The notes: generated from the letters alone by a model not told the origin. Numbered from the stretch's first letter, positions 1-8,774 are shown. The stretch: DNA of 64,000 nt from Bosea sp. 685 (GCF_031884435.1 NZ_CP134779.1:2790001-2854000); one strand, 5' to 3'. Numbers and translations: made by a program.

Positions 1-14
1 GCGCCGATGCCGCG

Positions 15-299
15 TCAGGCGGTGGGCTTGCGGAAGGCATTCCAGACCACGATGACGATCACCGCGCCCGCGATCGCGGCGACCAGGGTGCGAAAGAAGC
101 CGAAGATCGGGATATCGAGCAATTCCGCCAGCCGGCTGCCCAGGAACGAGCCGGCGACGCCAACCAGCATATTGGTCAGGATGCCATGGTTCGAAGACGT
201 GATGCGCTCGGCGATCCAGCCCGCAAGAAGACCGATGAAGATCGTCGCGAAGAAGCCGTAGCCCGGCTGCGCCGACATGGCGGCATTGATAGAGTCCAT
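15..299 (-). CDS. GlsB/YeaQ/YmgE family small membrane protein (copy 1)
   Basis: About 94 residues, almost entirely hydrophobic, with three predicted membrane segments and the glycine-rich pattern of the transglycosylase-associated (GlsB/YeaQ/YmgE) family, which acts in stress responses in the inner membrane by an unknown mechanism. The start is the ATG giving MDSINAAM; a longer reading exists but its N-terminus is charged and unlike the family. It is the first of three paralogues on the same strand, at 15, 417 and 807. The C-terminus ends in NAFRKPTA rather than the LLARLIA ending of the other two, so it is the most diverged copy. Confidence 0.8.
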   Translation of the reverse strand: MDSINAAMSAQPGYGFFATIFIGLLAGWIAERITSSNHGILTNMLVGVAGSFLGSRLAELLDIPIFGFFRTLVAAIAGAVIVIVVWNAFRKPTA

Positions 300-349
300 C
301 GTCCTTGACCTTTCAGCTCGTTGTGAAACAGGCAGAAACGGAACCATCC

Positions 350-401
350 TAGAGCATTTTCTTCACGCGAACCGGTTTCCACTTCGCTCGAAAATTCTCT
401 A
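350..401. repeat. Dispersed palindromic repeat, copy 1 (short form)
   Basis: Imperfect inverted repeat with ends TAGAGCATTTT and AAAATTCTCTA around a core reading CTTCACGCGAACCGG...CTTCGCTCG. The same core occurs at 23,054-23,110, 39,916-39,960 and 45,859-45,905. It lies between two glsB paralogues and could act as a transcriptional or mRNA-stability element; that role is inference. Confidence 0.75.
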
Positions 402-416
402 GGTCATTATTTGCGG

Positions 417-755
417 TCACGCGATAAAGCGCGCCAGAAGAACCACAAGAATTGCGCCCAATACAGCCATCGCCATCTCGTCGAGAAAACCATGGCCGGT
501 GCGCAGTCGCCAACCGGTCAAGCGCACCAGCCCCTGTCCGACGAGCATACCAAGCACGCCCACGACGGCGTGGCGGACCAGTCCGCCGCCGCCCACGATT
601 AGACTGGCGACGAAACCCGTCACGGTGCCCAACGCGATCGTCGGCGCCAGCACGCGCCAGTCGAGCATCAAGCCGCCGCCAGGCGGCAGAATCTCGACCT
701 TGTCGTCAGGGACGATCCGTTCGGGACCACGGGGTTTGCGGCTACGTGCGGTCAT
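417..755 (-). CDS. GlsB/YeaQ family membrane protein (copy 2, with soluble N-terminus)
   Basis: 112 residues. The first 30 or so are polar and basic (RSRKPRGPER), followed by three hydrophobic segments with the family-typical run LIVGGGGLVRHAVVGVLG and a VVLLARFIA end that closely matches copy 3. The added cytoplasmic N-terminal tail sets it apart from the roughly 82-residue norm. It sits between copies 1 and 3 on the same strand, with 51 bp to copy 3 and over 100 bp plus a palindromic repeat to copy 1. Function beyond a membrane stress-type protein cannot be read from the sequence. Confidence 0.72.
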   Translation of the reverse strand: MTARSRKPRGPERIVPDDKVEILPPGGGLMLDWRVLAPTIALGTVTGFVASLIVGGGGLVRHAVVGVLGMLVGQGLVRLTGWRLRTGHGFLDEMAMAVLGAILVVLLARFIA

Positions 756-806
756 CGCTGCGATAGGCCGTCCCGTGTCGAGCGGATTGCGGAATCGAGC
801 CTGATA

Positions 807-1055
807 TCAGGCGATCAGCCGGGCCAGCAGGACCACGACGATCGCGCCGATCGTCGCCGTGATGATCTGCGAGACGAGCGGATTGCCGATGCCGAGATTG
901 ATGCCCAGAGCCGAGAGCAGGAAGCTGCCGACAAAGGCGCCGATCAGGCCGGTGATGATGTAGCGGATCAGCCCGCCACCGCCCACGACGATGCTGGCGA
1001 GCCAGCCTGCGACAAGACCGATGACGATAGCGACGATGATCGAACGCGTGTCCAT
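807..1055 (-). CDS. GlsB/YeaQ/YmgE family stress response membrane protein (copy 3)
   Basis: 82 residues, the standard length of the family. Three hydrophobic segments with the signature VVGGGGLIRYIITGLIGAFVGS and a LLARLIA end. The start MDTRSII has a purine-rich stretch (GGAAACTC) just upstream. It lies downstream of lpdA on the same strand, with an 83-bp gap that shows no obvious terminator, so read-through from the pdh operon is possible. The family is linked to stress response and is predicted to be an inner membrane protein; its molecular role is unknown. Confidence 0.85.
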   Translation of the reverse strand: MDTRSIIVAIVIGLVAGWLASIVVGGGGLIRYIITGLIGAFVGSFLLSALGINLGIGNPLVSQIITATIGAIVVVLLARLIA

Positions 1056-1138
1056 GACGAGTTTCCTGCCCCTACCGGTCCGTTATTGGCCGGCATTTCC
1101 ACAAGATGCGTGAACGCGCAATTCGATCTTCAGTTCGG

Positions 1139-2578
1139 TCAGGCGTTCAGCACTTTCCCATAAGCGTCGAGCACGCTCTCCTTCATCGTCTCCGAGATCG
1201 TCGGATGCGGGAAGATGCTGTGCATCAATTCTTCCTCGGTGGTCTCGAGGTTCATGGCCACGACAAAGCCCTGGATCAGTTCGGTCACTTCAGCGCCGAC
1301 CATATGCGCGCCGAGGAGCTTGCCGGTCTTGGCGTCGAAGATCGTCTTGACCAGGCCGCTATCCTCGCCCAGCGCCACTGCCTTGCCATTGGCGGCGAAG
1401 GGGAATCGTCCGACCTTGAGCTCGTAACCGGCTGCCTTCGCCTTGGCCTCGGTCAGGCCGACGCTGGCGATCTGCGGGTGGCAATAGGTGCAGCCCGGGA
1501 TCATCAGCTTGTCCATCGCGTGCGGATGCAGCCCCTTGATCGCCTCGACGCAGATCACTGCCTCATGCTCGGCCTTGTGCGCCAGCATCGGCGGCCCCGC
1601 GACATCGCCGATCGCATAGACGCCCTTCACATTGGTGCGGCAGAAATCGTCGATGACGATGCAGCCACGATCGGTCTTCACGCCGAGCGTCTCCAGTCCG
1701 AGATTCTCGATATTGCCGACGACGCCGACGGCCGAGATCATCCGGTCGGCAGTGATGGTCTGCTTGCCGCCCTTCTCGTCCTCGATATGAGCGGTGACGC
1801 TGTCGGCCCCCTTCTCGACCTTGGTGACCTTGGCGCCGGTCAGGATCTTCATGCCCTGCTTCTCGAAGGCTTTGCGCGCGAAGGCGCCGATCTCGGCATC
1901 CTCGATCGGCACGACCTGAGACATCACCTCGACGACGGTGACCTCGACGCCCATCGTCCGGTAGAACGAGGCGAATTCGATGCCGATCGCGCCCGAGCCC
2001 ATCACGAGCAGCGATTTCGGCATTTTCGCCGGCACCATCGACTCGAAATAGGTCCAGATCAGCTTGCCGTCGGGCTCGATGCCAGGCAGCGCCCGCGGCC
2101 GCGCACCGGTCGCGACGATGATATGGTCGGCGGTATAGGTGCCCTCGCCCTTGGCCCCCTTGGGCGGCGGCACCTGCGGCTGCATGGCGGGCTTCTTCGT
2201 CAGCGCGACCGTGATCGTGCCGGGCTTGGTCAGCTTCGCCTCGCCCCAGATCACATCGACCTTGTTCTTCTTCATCAGGAACTGGACGCCGTTGTTCATG
2301 CGCGCAGCGATGCCGCGCGAACGCGCCACCACAGCAGCGAGATCGGCCGTGAAGGTGCCTTCCAGCTTCAGTCCGTAATCCTTGGCGTGCTGGCCGTAAT
2401 GCAGGATCTCGGCCGAGCGCAGCAGCGCCTTGGTCGGGATGCAGCCCCAGTTCGAGCAAATGCCGGCAAGATGCTCGCGCTCGACGATCGCCGTCTTGAA
2501 GCCGAGCTGCGCCGCACGGATGGCGGCGACATAGCCGCCGGGGCCGGAGCCGATGATGATGACGTCATAGTCAGCCAT
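1139..2578 (-). CDS. lpdA: Dihydrolipoyl dehydrogenase (E3 of pyruvate dehydrogenase)
   Basis: Reoxidises the dihydrolipoyl groups of the E2 core with FAD and NAD+. The 479-residue protein has the FAD-binding GSGPGG motif at residues 10-15, the redox-active pair C41/C46 in CSNWGCIPTK, a second Rossmann motif (GSGAIGIEFA) around residue 190, the FAD-binding AIGDV motif near residue 325, and the C-terminal catalytic dyad H458/E463 in HPTISETMKE. It is the last gene of the pdh operon, 13 bp after pdhC. The operon context makes it the E3 of the pyruvate complex rather than of the 2-oxoglutarate complex. Confidence 0.97.
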   Translation of the reverse strand: MADYDVIIIGSGPGGYVAAIRAAQLGFKTAIVEREHLAGICSNWGCIPTKALLRSAEILHYGQHAKDYGLKLEGTFTADLAAVVARSRGIAARMNNGVQFLMKKNKVDVIWGEAKLTKPGTITVALTKKPAMQPQVPPPKGAKGEGTYTADHIIVATGARPRALPGIEPDGKLIWTYFESMVPAKMPKSLLVMGSGAIGIEFASFYRTMGVEVTVVEVMSQVVPIEDAEIGAFARKAFEKQGMKILTGAKVTKVEKGADSVTAHIEDEKGGKQTITADRMISAVGVVGNIENLGLETLGVKTDRGCIVIDDFCRTNVKGVYAIGDVAGPPMLAHKAEHEAVICVEAIKGLHPHAMDKLMIPGCTYCHPQIASVGLTEAKAKAAGYELKVGRFPFAANGKAVALGEDSGLVKTIFDAKTGKLLGAHMVGAEVTELIQGFVVAMNLETTEEELMHSIFPHPTISETMKESVLDAYGKVLNA

Positions 2579-2591
2579 GGTCAGGCTCCCA

Positions 2592-3929
2592 TCAAACCAG
2601 CATCGCCATGGGCTTCTCGATATAGCCCTTAAAGGCCTGCATCAGTTCGGCCCCGAGTGCGCCGTCCACCGCGCGGTGGTCGGTCGAGAGCGTCACCGAC
2701 ATCACGGTCGCGACCGCGAGCTGTCCGCCCTTGACGACAGCGCGCTGCTCACCGGCGCCGACCGCCAGGATCGTCGCATGCGGCGGATTGACGATCGCCG
2801 CGAAATCCTTGACGCCGAACATGCCGAGATTGCTGACCGCCGTGGTGCCGCCCTGATATTCCTCGGGCTTCAGCTTGCGGTTCTTGGCGCGGGCAGCCAG
2901 GTCCTTCATCTCGTTGGAGATCTGGCTTAGCGTCTTGTGGCAGGCATCGCGGATCACCGGCGTGATCAATCCGCCGGGGATCGAGACCGCGACGCCGACA
3001 TCGGCATGCTTGTGCTTGAGCATGGTGTTCTCGGTCCAGCTCACATTGGCCTCTGGCACCGCGCGCAGCGAAAGCGCCAACGCCTTGATCACGAGGTCGT
3101 TGACCGAGAGCTTGTAGGCCGGCTTGCCGTCCTTCTCGGGCGCGGCTGCATTGAGTTCGGCGCGCAGCTTGAGCAACGCGTCGAGTTCGCAATCGATCGT
3201 CAGATAGAAATGCGGGATCGTCTGCTTGGATTCGAGCAGGCGGCGCGCGATCGTCTTGCGCATACCGTCATGCGGCACTTCCTCGTAGGAATCCGGCGCG
3301 AACAGCTTCTTGACCGCTTCGTCGGACATGCCGGCAGCCAGCGGCGCGGCAGCCGGCTTGGGCGCGGCCGCAGGAGCAGCGGATGGCGTGGCCTTGGCGG
3401 CTCCGCCGGCCTTGGCAGCCTCGATGTCCTTCTCGACGATGCGGCCATGCGGACCCGAGCCCTGGATCTTTCCAAGATCGAGGCCCGCTTCCTTCGCCAG
3501 ACGCTTGGCGAGCGGCGAGGCGAAGGGACGCTCACCGCTGGTCGAGGCTGTCGGAGCAGCGGCGGCCTTGGGAGCCTCGCTCGCCTTGGGCGCCTCGGCG
3601 GCGGGCGCGGGAGCAGCTGCCTTGGGCGCAGCCTCGGCCTTGGGAGCCTCAGCCTTGGCCGGAGCGGCCGCCGCCTTCACATCCTCGCCCTCGGCCGCGA
3701 TGACGCCGATGATCTCGTTGACGGCGACATCGGCCGTGCCGTCCGGCACCAGGATCTTGGCCAGGATGCCTTCATCGACGGCCTCGACCTCCATGGTCGC
3801 CTTGTCGGTCTCGATCTCGGCGATGATGTCGCCGGACTTGATCGTGTCGCCTTCCTTCTTCAGCCATTTGGCGAGATTGCCTTTCTCCATGGTCGGAGAG
3901 AGCGCGGGCATCAGGATGTTCACGGGCAT
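2592..3929 (-). CDS. pdhC: Pyruvate dehydrogenase E2, dihydrolipoyl acetyltransferase
   Basis: Transfers acetyl groups from lipoyl-lysine to CoA and forms the core of the complex. 445 residues: a lipoyl domain at 1-76 with the lipoylated lysine K43 in TDKATMEV; an Ala/Pro/Lys-rich linker; a peripheral-subunit-binding domain at about 132-170 (SPLAKRLAKEAGLDLGKIQG); a second Ala-rich linker; and the catalytic acyltransferase domain ending in the DHRAVDGALGA motif with the catalytic histidine near residue 418. It follows a small secreted-protein gene by 54 bp and precedes lpdA by 13 bp. The lipoyl-domain DNA shares a 64-nt identical stretch with pdhB. Confidence 0.97.
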   Translation of the reverse strand: MPVNILMPALSPTMEKGNLAKWLKKEGDTIKSGDIIAEIETDKATMEVEAVDEGILAKILVPDGTADVAVNEIIGVIAAEGEDVKAAAAPAKAEAPKAEAAPKAAAPAPAAEAPKASEAPKAAAAPTASTSGERPFASPLAKRLAKEAGLDLGKIQGSGPHGRIVEKDIEAAKAGGAAKATPSAAPAAAPKPAAAPLAAGMSDEAVKKLFAPDSYEEVPHDGMRKTIARRLLESKQTIPHFYLTIDCELDALLKLRAELNAAAPEKDGKPAYKLSVNDLVIKALALSLRAVPEANVSWTENTMLKHKHADVGVAVSIPGGLITPVIRDACHKTLSQISNEMKDLAARAKNRKLKPEEYQGGTTAVSNLGMFGVKDFAAIVNPPHATILAVGAGEQRAVVKGGQLAVATVMSVTLSTDHRAVDGALGAELMQAFKGYIEKPMAMLV

Positions 3930-3983
3930 GGCATCAGCTCACTTTTGATCGCTGAAAAACGCGCATCAGGGCACATGGGCTTG

Positions 3984-4379
3984 TTAATTCGCGGCACAGG
4001 CGCGGCCGCCGGTGGTTGACGGTCCGCAATAGATCAAGACAGCGCCCTCGCTCCGAGACTGGACCGGAAGGAGGAGCATGTAGTCGAGCTGCCCACTCCG
4101 ATCACAGGAGACGTGCCAGGAAGCCGCCTTTGGTCCAAGCGCCGCCAAGTGTTGACTGGAGTTGACGCAAGACCGACCCCAGACGCGCTGGGCCAGCCGA
4201 TTGATCGACTGAGCGCGATTCGTGGCTGAAAGCCGCTCGAACTCAGCATGTACGAAGGGCGTCGGCTTCACCGAGGCTCTCATCGGCGCCCCCATAGCCT
4301 CCGCTGTCGGCAGCGCGCCCATGCCAAACAGGCACGCGGCCAGCAATGCTCGATTTCCGCTCGGCTCACAGGACGCCAT
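3984..4379 (-). CDS. Small secreted protein of unknown function inside the pdh operon
   Basis: 131 residues, not recognised. A signal peptide is visible: a short polar N-terminus with Arg, a hydrophobic core ALLAACLFGMGAL, then an Ala-rich cleavage region near residue 28. The mature part contains four cysteines (SCVNS, VSCDR, YCGPS, ACAAN), enough for two disulfides. The ATG lies 12 bp after the pdhB stop, with GAAGGG as a ribosome binding site in that gap, and pdhC starts 54 bp downstream, so it is almost certainly co-transcribed. An exported protein inside a cytoplasmic dehydrogenase operon is unexpected. Chance ORF status is unlikely given signal peptide, RBS and fit to the gap. Confidence 0.62.
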   Translation of the reverse strand: MASCEPSGNRALLAACLFGMGALPTAEAMGAPMRASVKPTPFVHAEFERLSATNRAQSINRLAQRVWGRSCVNSSQHLAALGPKAASWHVSCDRSGQLDYMLLLPVQSRSEGAVLIYCGPSTTGGRACAAN

Positions 4380-4391
4380 GGCTCACCCTTC

Positions 4392-5780
4392 TCAGCGGTA
4401 GCAGACGGCTTTGGCCGCGGCGATGACCTCGCCGATATTCGGCAAGGCAAGCTTCTCGAGGTTCGCCGCGTAAGGCATCGGCACGTCCTTGCCGGTGACG
4501 CGAGCGACCGGCGCGTCGAGATAATCGAACGCGGCCTCCATGATGCGCATGCCGATCTCGGCGGTGACGCCCGACTGCGGGAACCCCTCCTCGACCGCGA
4601 CGCAGCGATTGGTCTTCTGCACGGAGGCGATGACCGTCTCGATGTCCATCGGCCGGATCGTGCGCAGATCGATGACCTCGGCCTCGATGCCCTCCTTGGC
4701 GAGCGCTTCGGCCGCGCCCAGCGCATAGGTCATGCCGATGCCGAAGGAGACGATGGTGACGTCCGTGCCCGGGCGCACGATCTTGGCCTTGCCGATCGGG
4801 ACCAGGAAATCATCGCTCTTGGGAACCTCAAAAGTCCGGCCGTAGAGGATCTCGTTTTCGAGGAAGATGACCGGGTTCGGGTCGCGAATGGCGCTCTTGA
4901 GCAGGCCCTTGGCATCCGAGGCGCTGTAGGGAACGACCACCTTCAAGCCCGGCACGTTGGAATACCAGGCGGCGTAGTCGTGGCTGTGCTGCGCGCCGAC
5001 GCGGGCAGCAGCGCCATTGGGGCCGCGGAAAACGATCGGACAACCCATCTGGCCGCCCGACATGTAGAGCGTCTTGGCAGCGGAGTTGATGATCTGGTCG
5101 ATCGCCTGCATGGCGAAGTTGAAGGTCATGAATTCGACGATCGGCTTCAGGCCGGTCAGAGCCGCGCCAACGCCGATACCGGCGAAACCGTGCTCGGTGA
5201 TCGGCGTATCGATGACGCGCTTGGCGCCGAATTCCTGCAGCAGCCCCTGGGTGACCTTGTAGGCGCCCTGATATTCCGCGACCTCCTCGCCCATGACGAA
5301 GACATCGCCGTCGCGGCGCATTTCCTCGGCCATGGCGTCGCGCAAGGCCTCGCGCACCGTCATGGTCGCGACCTCGGCGCCTGCCGGGAATTCGGAGGAA
5401 GCGTCGTAGGACTTCGCCTGAGCCGGCACGCTTTGCGGCGCAGCTGCTGTCGGCGCGGCCTCAACCTTGGCTTCGGGCTCGGCCGGCTTCTCAGCAGGCT
5501 TGGCGGCAGCTGGCTTGCTCGCCGCGCTGACATCCTCGCCCTCGGCCGCAATCACACCGATCCGCGTATTGACCGCGACGTTCTCGGTGCCGTCGGCGAT
5601 CAGGATCTTGGCCAGGATGCCCTCATCGACGGCCTCGACCTCCATGGTCGCCTTGTCGGTCTCGATCTCGGCGATGATGTCGCCGGCCTTGACCGTATCG
5701 CCTTCGGCTTTCAGCCATTTGGAGAGCTTGCCCTGCTCCATCGTCGGCGAAAGAGCAGGCATGAGAATGTCGATCGGCAT
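4392..5780 (-). CDS. pdhB: Pyruvate dehydrogenase E1 beta subunit with fused lipoyl domain
   Basis: The beta subunit of the thiamine-diphosphate decarboxylase. 462 residues: an N-terminal lipoyl domain at 1-76 with K43 in TDKATMEV, an Ala/Pro/Glu linker to about residue 130, then the transketolase pyrimidine-binding domain ([47 protein letters not shown]) and the C-terminal transketolase domain. An E1 beta carrying its own lipoyl domain is known in alphaproteobacteria. It lies 92 bp downstream of pdhA and 12 bp upstream of the small secreted-protein gene. Confidence 0.97.
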   Translation of the reverse strand: MPIDILMPALSPTMEQGKLSKWLKAEGDTVKAGDIIAEIETDKATMEVEAVDEGILAKILIADGTENVAVNTRIGVIAAEGEDVSAASKPAAAKPAEKPAEPEAKVEAAPTAAAPQSVPAQAKSYDASSEFPAGAEVATMTVREALRDAMAEEMRRDGDVFVMGEEVAEYQGAYKVTQGLLQEFGAKRVIDTPITEHGFAGIGVGAALTGLKPIVEFMTFNFAMQAIDQIINSAAKTLYMSGGQMGCPIVFRGPNGAAARVGAQHSHDYAAWYSNVPGLKVVVPYSASDAKGLLKSAIRDPNPVIFLENEILYGRTFEVPKSDDFLVPIGKAKIVRPGTDVTIVSFGIGMTYALGAAEALAKEGIEAEVIDLRTIRPMDIETVIASVQKTNRCVAVEEGFPQSGVTAEIGMRIMEAAFDYLDAPVARVTGKDVPMPYAANLEKLALPNIGEVIAAAKAVCYR

Positions 5781-5872
5781 GAACGCACCCGGATTTCTGA
5801 AAGACGCGGGGATTGGGATTAAGGCCGCAAGGCCTTCGGAAGCGGAAAGGCCTGCGGAAGCGGGCGCGCCCC

Positions 5873-6976
5873 TCAGGCGCGCGCCGTCTCCAGCGTGATG
5901 TCGGTCCAGAGCTCCGAGACATCGGGCTCGGGATCGTGCGTCGCGAATTCGGCCGCGTCGTTGACGATCTCGCGGACCTTCGCGTCGATGGCCTTGAGCT
6001 CGTCCTCGCTCACCTTGAAGTCGCGGGTCAGACGCCCCCTCACCTGCTCGATCGGATCGTGCTCCTCGCGCATGCGCTGGACCTCGTCCTTGGAGCGGTA
6101 CTTCGCCGGGTCGGACATCGAGTGGCCGCGGTAGCGATAGGTCTGCATCTCCAGGATATAGGGCCCCTGGCCGGAACGGGCGTGCTCGATGGCGCGCTCG
6201 GCGGCGGCGCGCACGGCGCGCACATCCATGCCGTCGACCTGCTCGCCGGGAATGCCGAAGGAGAGGCCGCGCCGCGAGAAATCGGTCTGCGCCGAGGCGC
6301 GATTGACCGAGGTGCCCATCGCGTAACGGTTGTTCTCGATCACATATACGACCGGCAGCTTCCAGAGCTGAGCCATGTTGAAGCTCTCATAGACCTGGCC
6401 TTGATTGGCCGCGCCATCGCCGAAATAGGCAAACGAGACGCGCCCGTCATCGCGATACCAGTTGGCGAATCCCAGGCCGGTGCCGAGGGAAACCTGCGCC
6501 CCGACGATGCCGTGGCCGCCATAAAAATTCTTCTCGCGGGAGAACATATGCATCGAGCCGCCCTTGCCGCGCGAATAGCCGCCCTGGCGCCCGGTCAGCT
6601 CGGCCATCACGCCGCGCGATTCCATGCCGCAAGCCAGCATATGGCCGTGGTCGCGATAGCCGGTGATGACCTGATCGCCGTCCTTGGAGGCCATCTGCAT
6701 GCCGATGACGACGGCTTCCTGCCCGATATAGAGGTGGCAGAAGCCGCCGATCAGGCCCATGCCGTACATCTGGCCGGCCTTTTCCTCGAAGCGGCGGATC
6801 AGCAGCATCTCGCGATAGGCGTGAAGCTCCTCTGCCTTGTCGAAGGCCGGCATGTTGCTGAGCGCCTTGGACGCCCCCTTGTCGACTCCGGTCTTGGCGG
6901 AGCCCGTCTTGGTCGCCGTCTTCGCGGCGGCCTTGGATTGAGCGGGAGCTTTCGTCTTGCGCACGGCAACGGCCAT
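5873..6976 (-). CDS. pdhA: Pyruvate dehydrogenase E1 alpha subunit
   Basis: Decarboxylates pyruvate with pdhB. The ThDP motif runs from [17 protein letters not shown] to VIENN; the catalytic loop is seen as GGHGIVGAQ and the phosphorylation-loop-like [17 protein letters not shown] chose the ATG giving MAVAVRKTK because GGAGG lies 7 bp upstream; an in-frame ATG 24 bp further up (position 7000) has only a weak site. The first 40 residues are an Ala/Lys-rich tail typical of this enzyme in the group. First gene of the operon pdhA-pdhB-small protein-pdhC-lpdA. Confidence 0.95.
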   Translation of the reverse strand: MAVAVRKTKAPAQSKAAAKTATKTGSAKTGVDKGASKALSNMPAFDKAEELHAYREMLLIRRFEEKAGQMYGMGLIGGFCHLYIGQEAVVIGMQMASKDGDQVITGYRDHGHMLACGMESRGVMAELTGRQGGYSRGKGGSMHMFSREKNFYGGHGIVGAQVSLGTGLGFANWYRDDGRVSFAYFGDGAANQGQVYESFNMAQLWKLPVVYVIENNRYAMGTSVNRASAQTDFSRRGLSFGIPGEQVDGMDVRAVRAAAERAIEHARSGQGPYILEMQTYRYRGHSMSDPAKYRSKDEVQRMREEHDPIEQVRGRLTRDFKVSEDELKAIDAKVREIVNDAAEFATHDPEPDVSELWTDITLETARA

Positions 6977-7094
6977 CAGCGGTCCTCCAGGGTCATTCAA
7001 CCTTGGTTGTAGAGGATCGCAAAACCCTTGGCGAGGGAGCCATCTCGCACTGCAGCATTGTCTAAGCTGTTATAATTGCACAGTTTTCGATAAA

Positions 7095-7111
7095 TAACTG
7101 AAATCCAGTTA
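7095..7111. promoter_or_regulatory. Inverted repeat upstream of pdhA
   Basis: Perfect 6-bp arms TAACTG-N5-CAGTTA in an AT-rich 150-bp gap between ftsB and pdhA. On the minus strand a TATAAC hexamer, a possible -10 box, lies about 30 bp closer to pdhA. It is a candidate operator for the pdh operon; no specific regulator can be named from the sequence. Confidence 0.3.
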
Positions 7112-7149
7112 ATCGATGTGCCGGGGACTATTTGCCGGCGTCTGTGCCT

Positions 7150-7461
7150 TCAGCGCCCCATCAGGATGACGTCGTTCTTGTGAACGCGGCCGAGCGTGCT
7201 GCGCGCCATCTCCTCGAGCAGGTCGCGATCGACCGCCTCGTCGCGAACCAGCGACAGGCGCTGCTCCCAGCTTTTGCGCTCGACGGTCAGGGCGGCGAGC
7301 TCCGCCTCCATCCCGCGCAACGTCCCCTGCAAGGTGTCGCGCGCCTCCAGTCCGCGCGCGCCGTGCTGGGCGTGGAACAGGAAATAGCTCACCACCGCGC
7401 CCGAGACGAGGTAGAGCGCGAGCGTGACGAGGACGGATCTGACACCGCGACGAATAACCAT
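7150..7461 (-). CDS. ftsB: Septum formation initiator FtsB/DivIC family protein
   Basis: 103 residues: a short basic N-terminus (MVIRRGVR), one membrane segment at about 10-29, then a coiled-coil stretch to about residue 75 with regularly spaced Leu (LEARDTLQGTLRGMEAELAAL), and a C-terminal DEAVDRDLLEEMARSTLG that matches the conserved FtsB end. It is a bitopic divisome protein that forms a complex with FtsL and FtsQ. Its place just upstream of pdhA is common in alphaproteobacteria. The gene above it on the same strand ends 34 bp away, so both may share a transcript. Confidence 0.88.
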   Translation of the reverse strand: MVIRRGVRSVLVTLALYLVSGAVVSYFLFHAQHGARGLEARDTLQGTLRGMEAELAALTVERKSWEQRLSLVRDEAVDRDLLEEMARSTLGRVHKNDVILMGR

Positions 7462-7495
7462 GCCGGCAGGCTAGGCCGGGTTGGTTTCCGGCGGG

Positions 7496-8635
7496 TTAAC
7501 GCGAAGGTCGCGCGACCCAGGCGACGCCATCGGGCGCAAGCGTCTCGCCATGCGAGACGGCCGCCAGATCAGCCTCGACGCGCCGAGCGATCGGCAGCCT
7601 GAAATGCAGCGGGTCCCAGTAATTCTCGTCGATCTGCGTCACCGCCGAACCATGCGCATAGTCGACGATGGTCGCGCCCTGGCGCGCCGCGAGCCCATGC
7701 AAGGCGGCCTTGCAGGCATTGTAGCGCTGCGCAGCGACGGAGCCTTCGCGTGGCTGCGCAGCGACATGGGTCGGCGGCAGCACGATCAGCTTTGAGGTGT
7801 CGGCGGGAAACGCGGACAGGGCCGCGTCGAGCCAGGCCAGGGCTGGAAAGCGCCAGCCCAGACGCTCGGCTTCGCTGACGGGCGCAGGCGGCGACAGCGG
7901 CGTCAAATCCGGCGCGGAACCGTGATTGTCGGCGTAAAGATGGCTTCGCGCCCGCGCCAGATCATAGCTGGCCTCGGGCGGCGTGAAGACCTCGTAGCCA
8001 TCGCCGCGGATGCGCGCAGGCAGGTAGCCGAGCCTGTGCGCGAGCAACCGCGCCGAGATCTCAAGCGTCGTCAGGTTCAGCTGCCTCAATGCGTCGGCCC
8101 AGCTTGCGCCGTCATAGAGCCAGGGCGGAAACGGCCGTGGCGTCAGGCGTTTGGCTGGCGAGGTCGCGTCGCTTTCGCACCAGGTCAGGTCGAGCCCCCA
8201 GATTACGGCTTTCGGCGCCGTAACCGTGCGCGCAAACAGGTCGGCCATCTGCACCTGCTCCCAGGGCGTGGCCGCGTTCATCGCAAGATTGGCGAAGCGC
8301 CCGCCGATCGAGCGCGACAGAATCGCAGGATCGAGCAAGCGCATGGTCGAGGTGCCGAAGACCCCCGAATCGAAGGCGCCCGAGCGCACGAGCTGAGGAT
8401 ACATATAGCGCTGGTTGATATCCATGAGCGGCCGCGCCGGCACGCCGGCCCGCACCCGCAGCCCGAACGGATCGAGCGCCACGACGAAGCCGAACAACAG
8501 CCCACCCAGCAGGAGGGCCGAGACCAGGAACGCCACCGTCCATGCCAGCCAGACCGGACGCTGCGCCCCAGGCGCATCGGCCATCGTCTTGTTAGCTCCA
8601 AACGGCATCGCGAACCTCCGGCGCGCTTCTGCCAC
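7496..8635 (-). CDS. Membrane-anchored SGNH-hydrolase-like protein, uncharacterised
   Basis: 379 residues. One membrane segment at about 29-53 is followed by a large, presumably periplasmic, domain. The motif VFGTSTMRLLDP (residues 92-103) resembles block I of SGNH/DltD/AlgX-like acyl-transferring enzymes, with Ser96 in the nucleophile place, and YWDPLHFRLPIA (D341, H344) resembles the DxxH block V. I infer an envelope or polysaccharide acylation or esterase role; the substrate is unknown. Start is uncertain: in-frame ATGs also occur at residues 10 and 18. It lies between ftsB and the tRNA-Lys gene. Confidence 0.68.
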   Translation of the reverse strand: MAEARRRFAMPFGANKTMADAPGAQRPVWLAWTVAFLVSALLLGGLLFGFVVALDPFGLRVRAGVPARPLMDINQRYMYPQLVRSGAFDSGVFGTSTMRLLDPAILSRSIGGRFANLAMNAATPWEQVQMADLFARTVTAPKAVIWGLDLTWCESDATSPAKRLTPRPFPPWLYDGASWADALRQLNLTTLEISARLLAHRLGYLPARIRGDGYEVFTPPEASYDLARARSHLYADNHGSAPDLTPLSPPAPVSEAERLGWRFPALAWLDAALSAFPADTSKLIVLPPTHVAAQPREGSVAAQRYNACKAALHGLAARQGATIVDYAHGSAVTQIDENYWDPLHFRLPIARRVEADLAAVSHGETLAPDGVAWVARPSR

Positions 8636-8657
8636 AGAAGCGGCCTTACGAACAATG

Positions 8658-8686
8658 TTGACCCGCGCGCGACGCCTGCCTATGTC
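8658..8686 (+). promoter_or_regulatory. Promoter of tRNA-Lys (sigma70-type)
   Basis: TTGACC at 8658-8663, a 17-bp GC-rich spacer and TATGTC at 8681-8686 give a good -35/-10 pair that would start transcription about 7 bp before the mature tRNA. Confidence 0.5.
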
Positions 8687-8699
8687 AGCGCACCGGTGA

Positions 8700-8774
8700 G
8701 GGCGGGTAGCTCAGTGGTAGAGCACGTGACTTTTAATCATGTGGTCGAGGGTTCGATCCCCTCCCCGCTCACCA
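8700..8774 (+). tRNA. tRNA-Lys (anticodon TTT)
   Basis: A full cloverleaf can be folded. The acceptor stem GGGCGGG pairs with CCCGCTC (one G-T). The D arm is GCTC/GAGC with a 7-nt loop. The anticodon arm is CGTGA/TCATG around CTTTTAA, with TTT at 8732-8734. The variable loop has 5 nt and the T arm is GAGGG/CCCTC around TTCGATC. The CCA end is encoded at 8772-8774. Confidence 0.97.

Noticed and set aside
1106..5822. Plus-strand open frames of about 500 codons over lpdA, pdhC and pdhB
   Set aside because: Antisense shadows; the minus-strand genes have full catalytic motifs.
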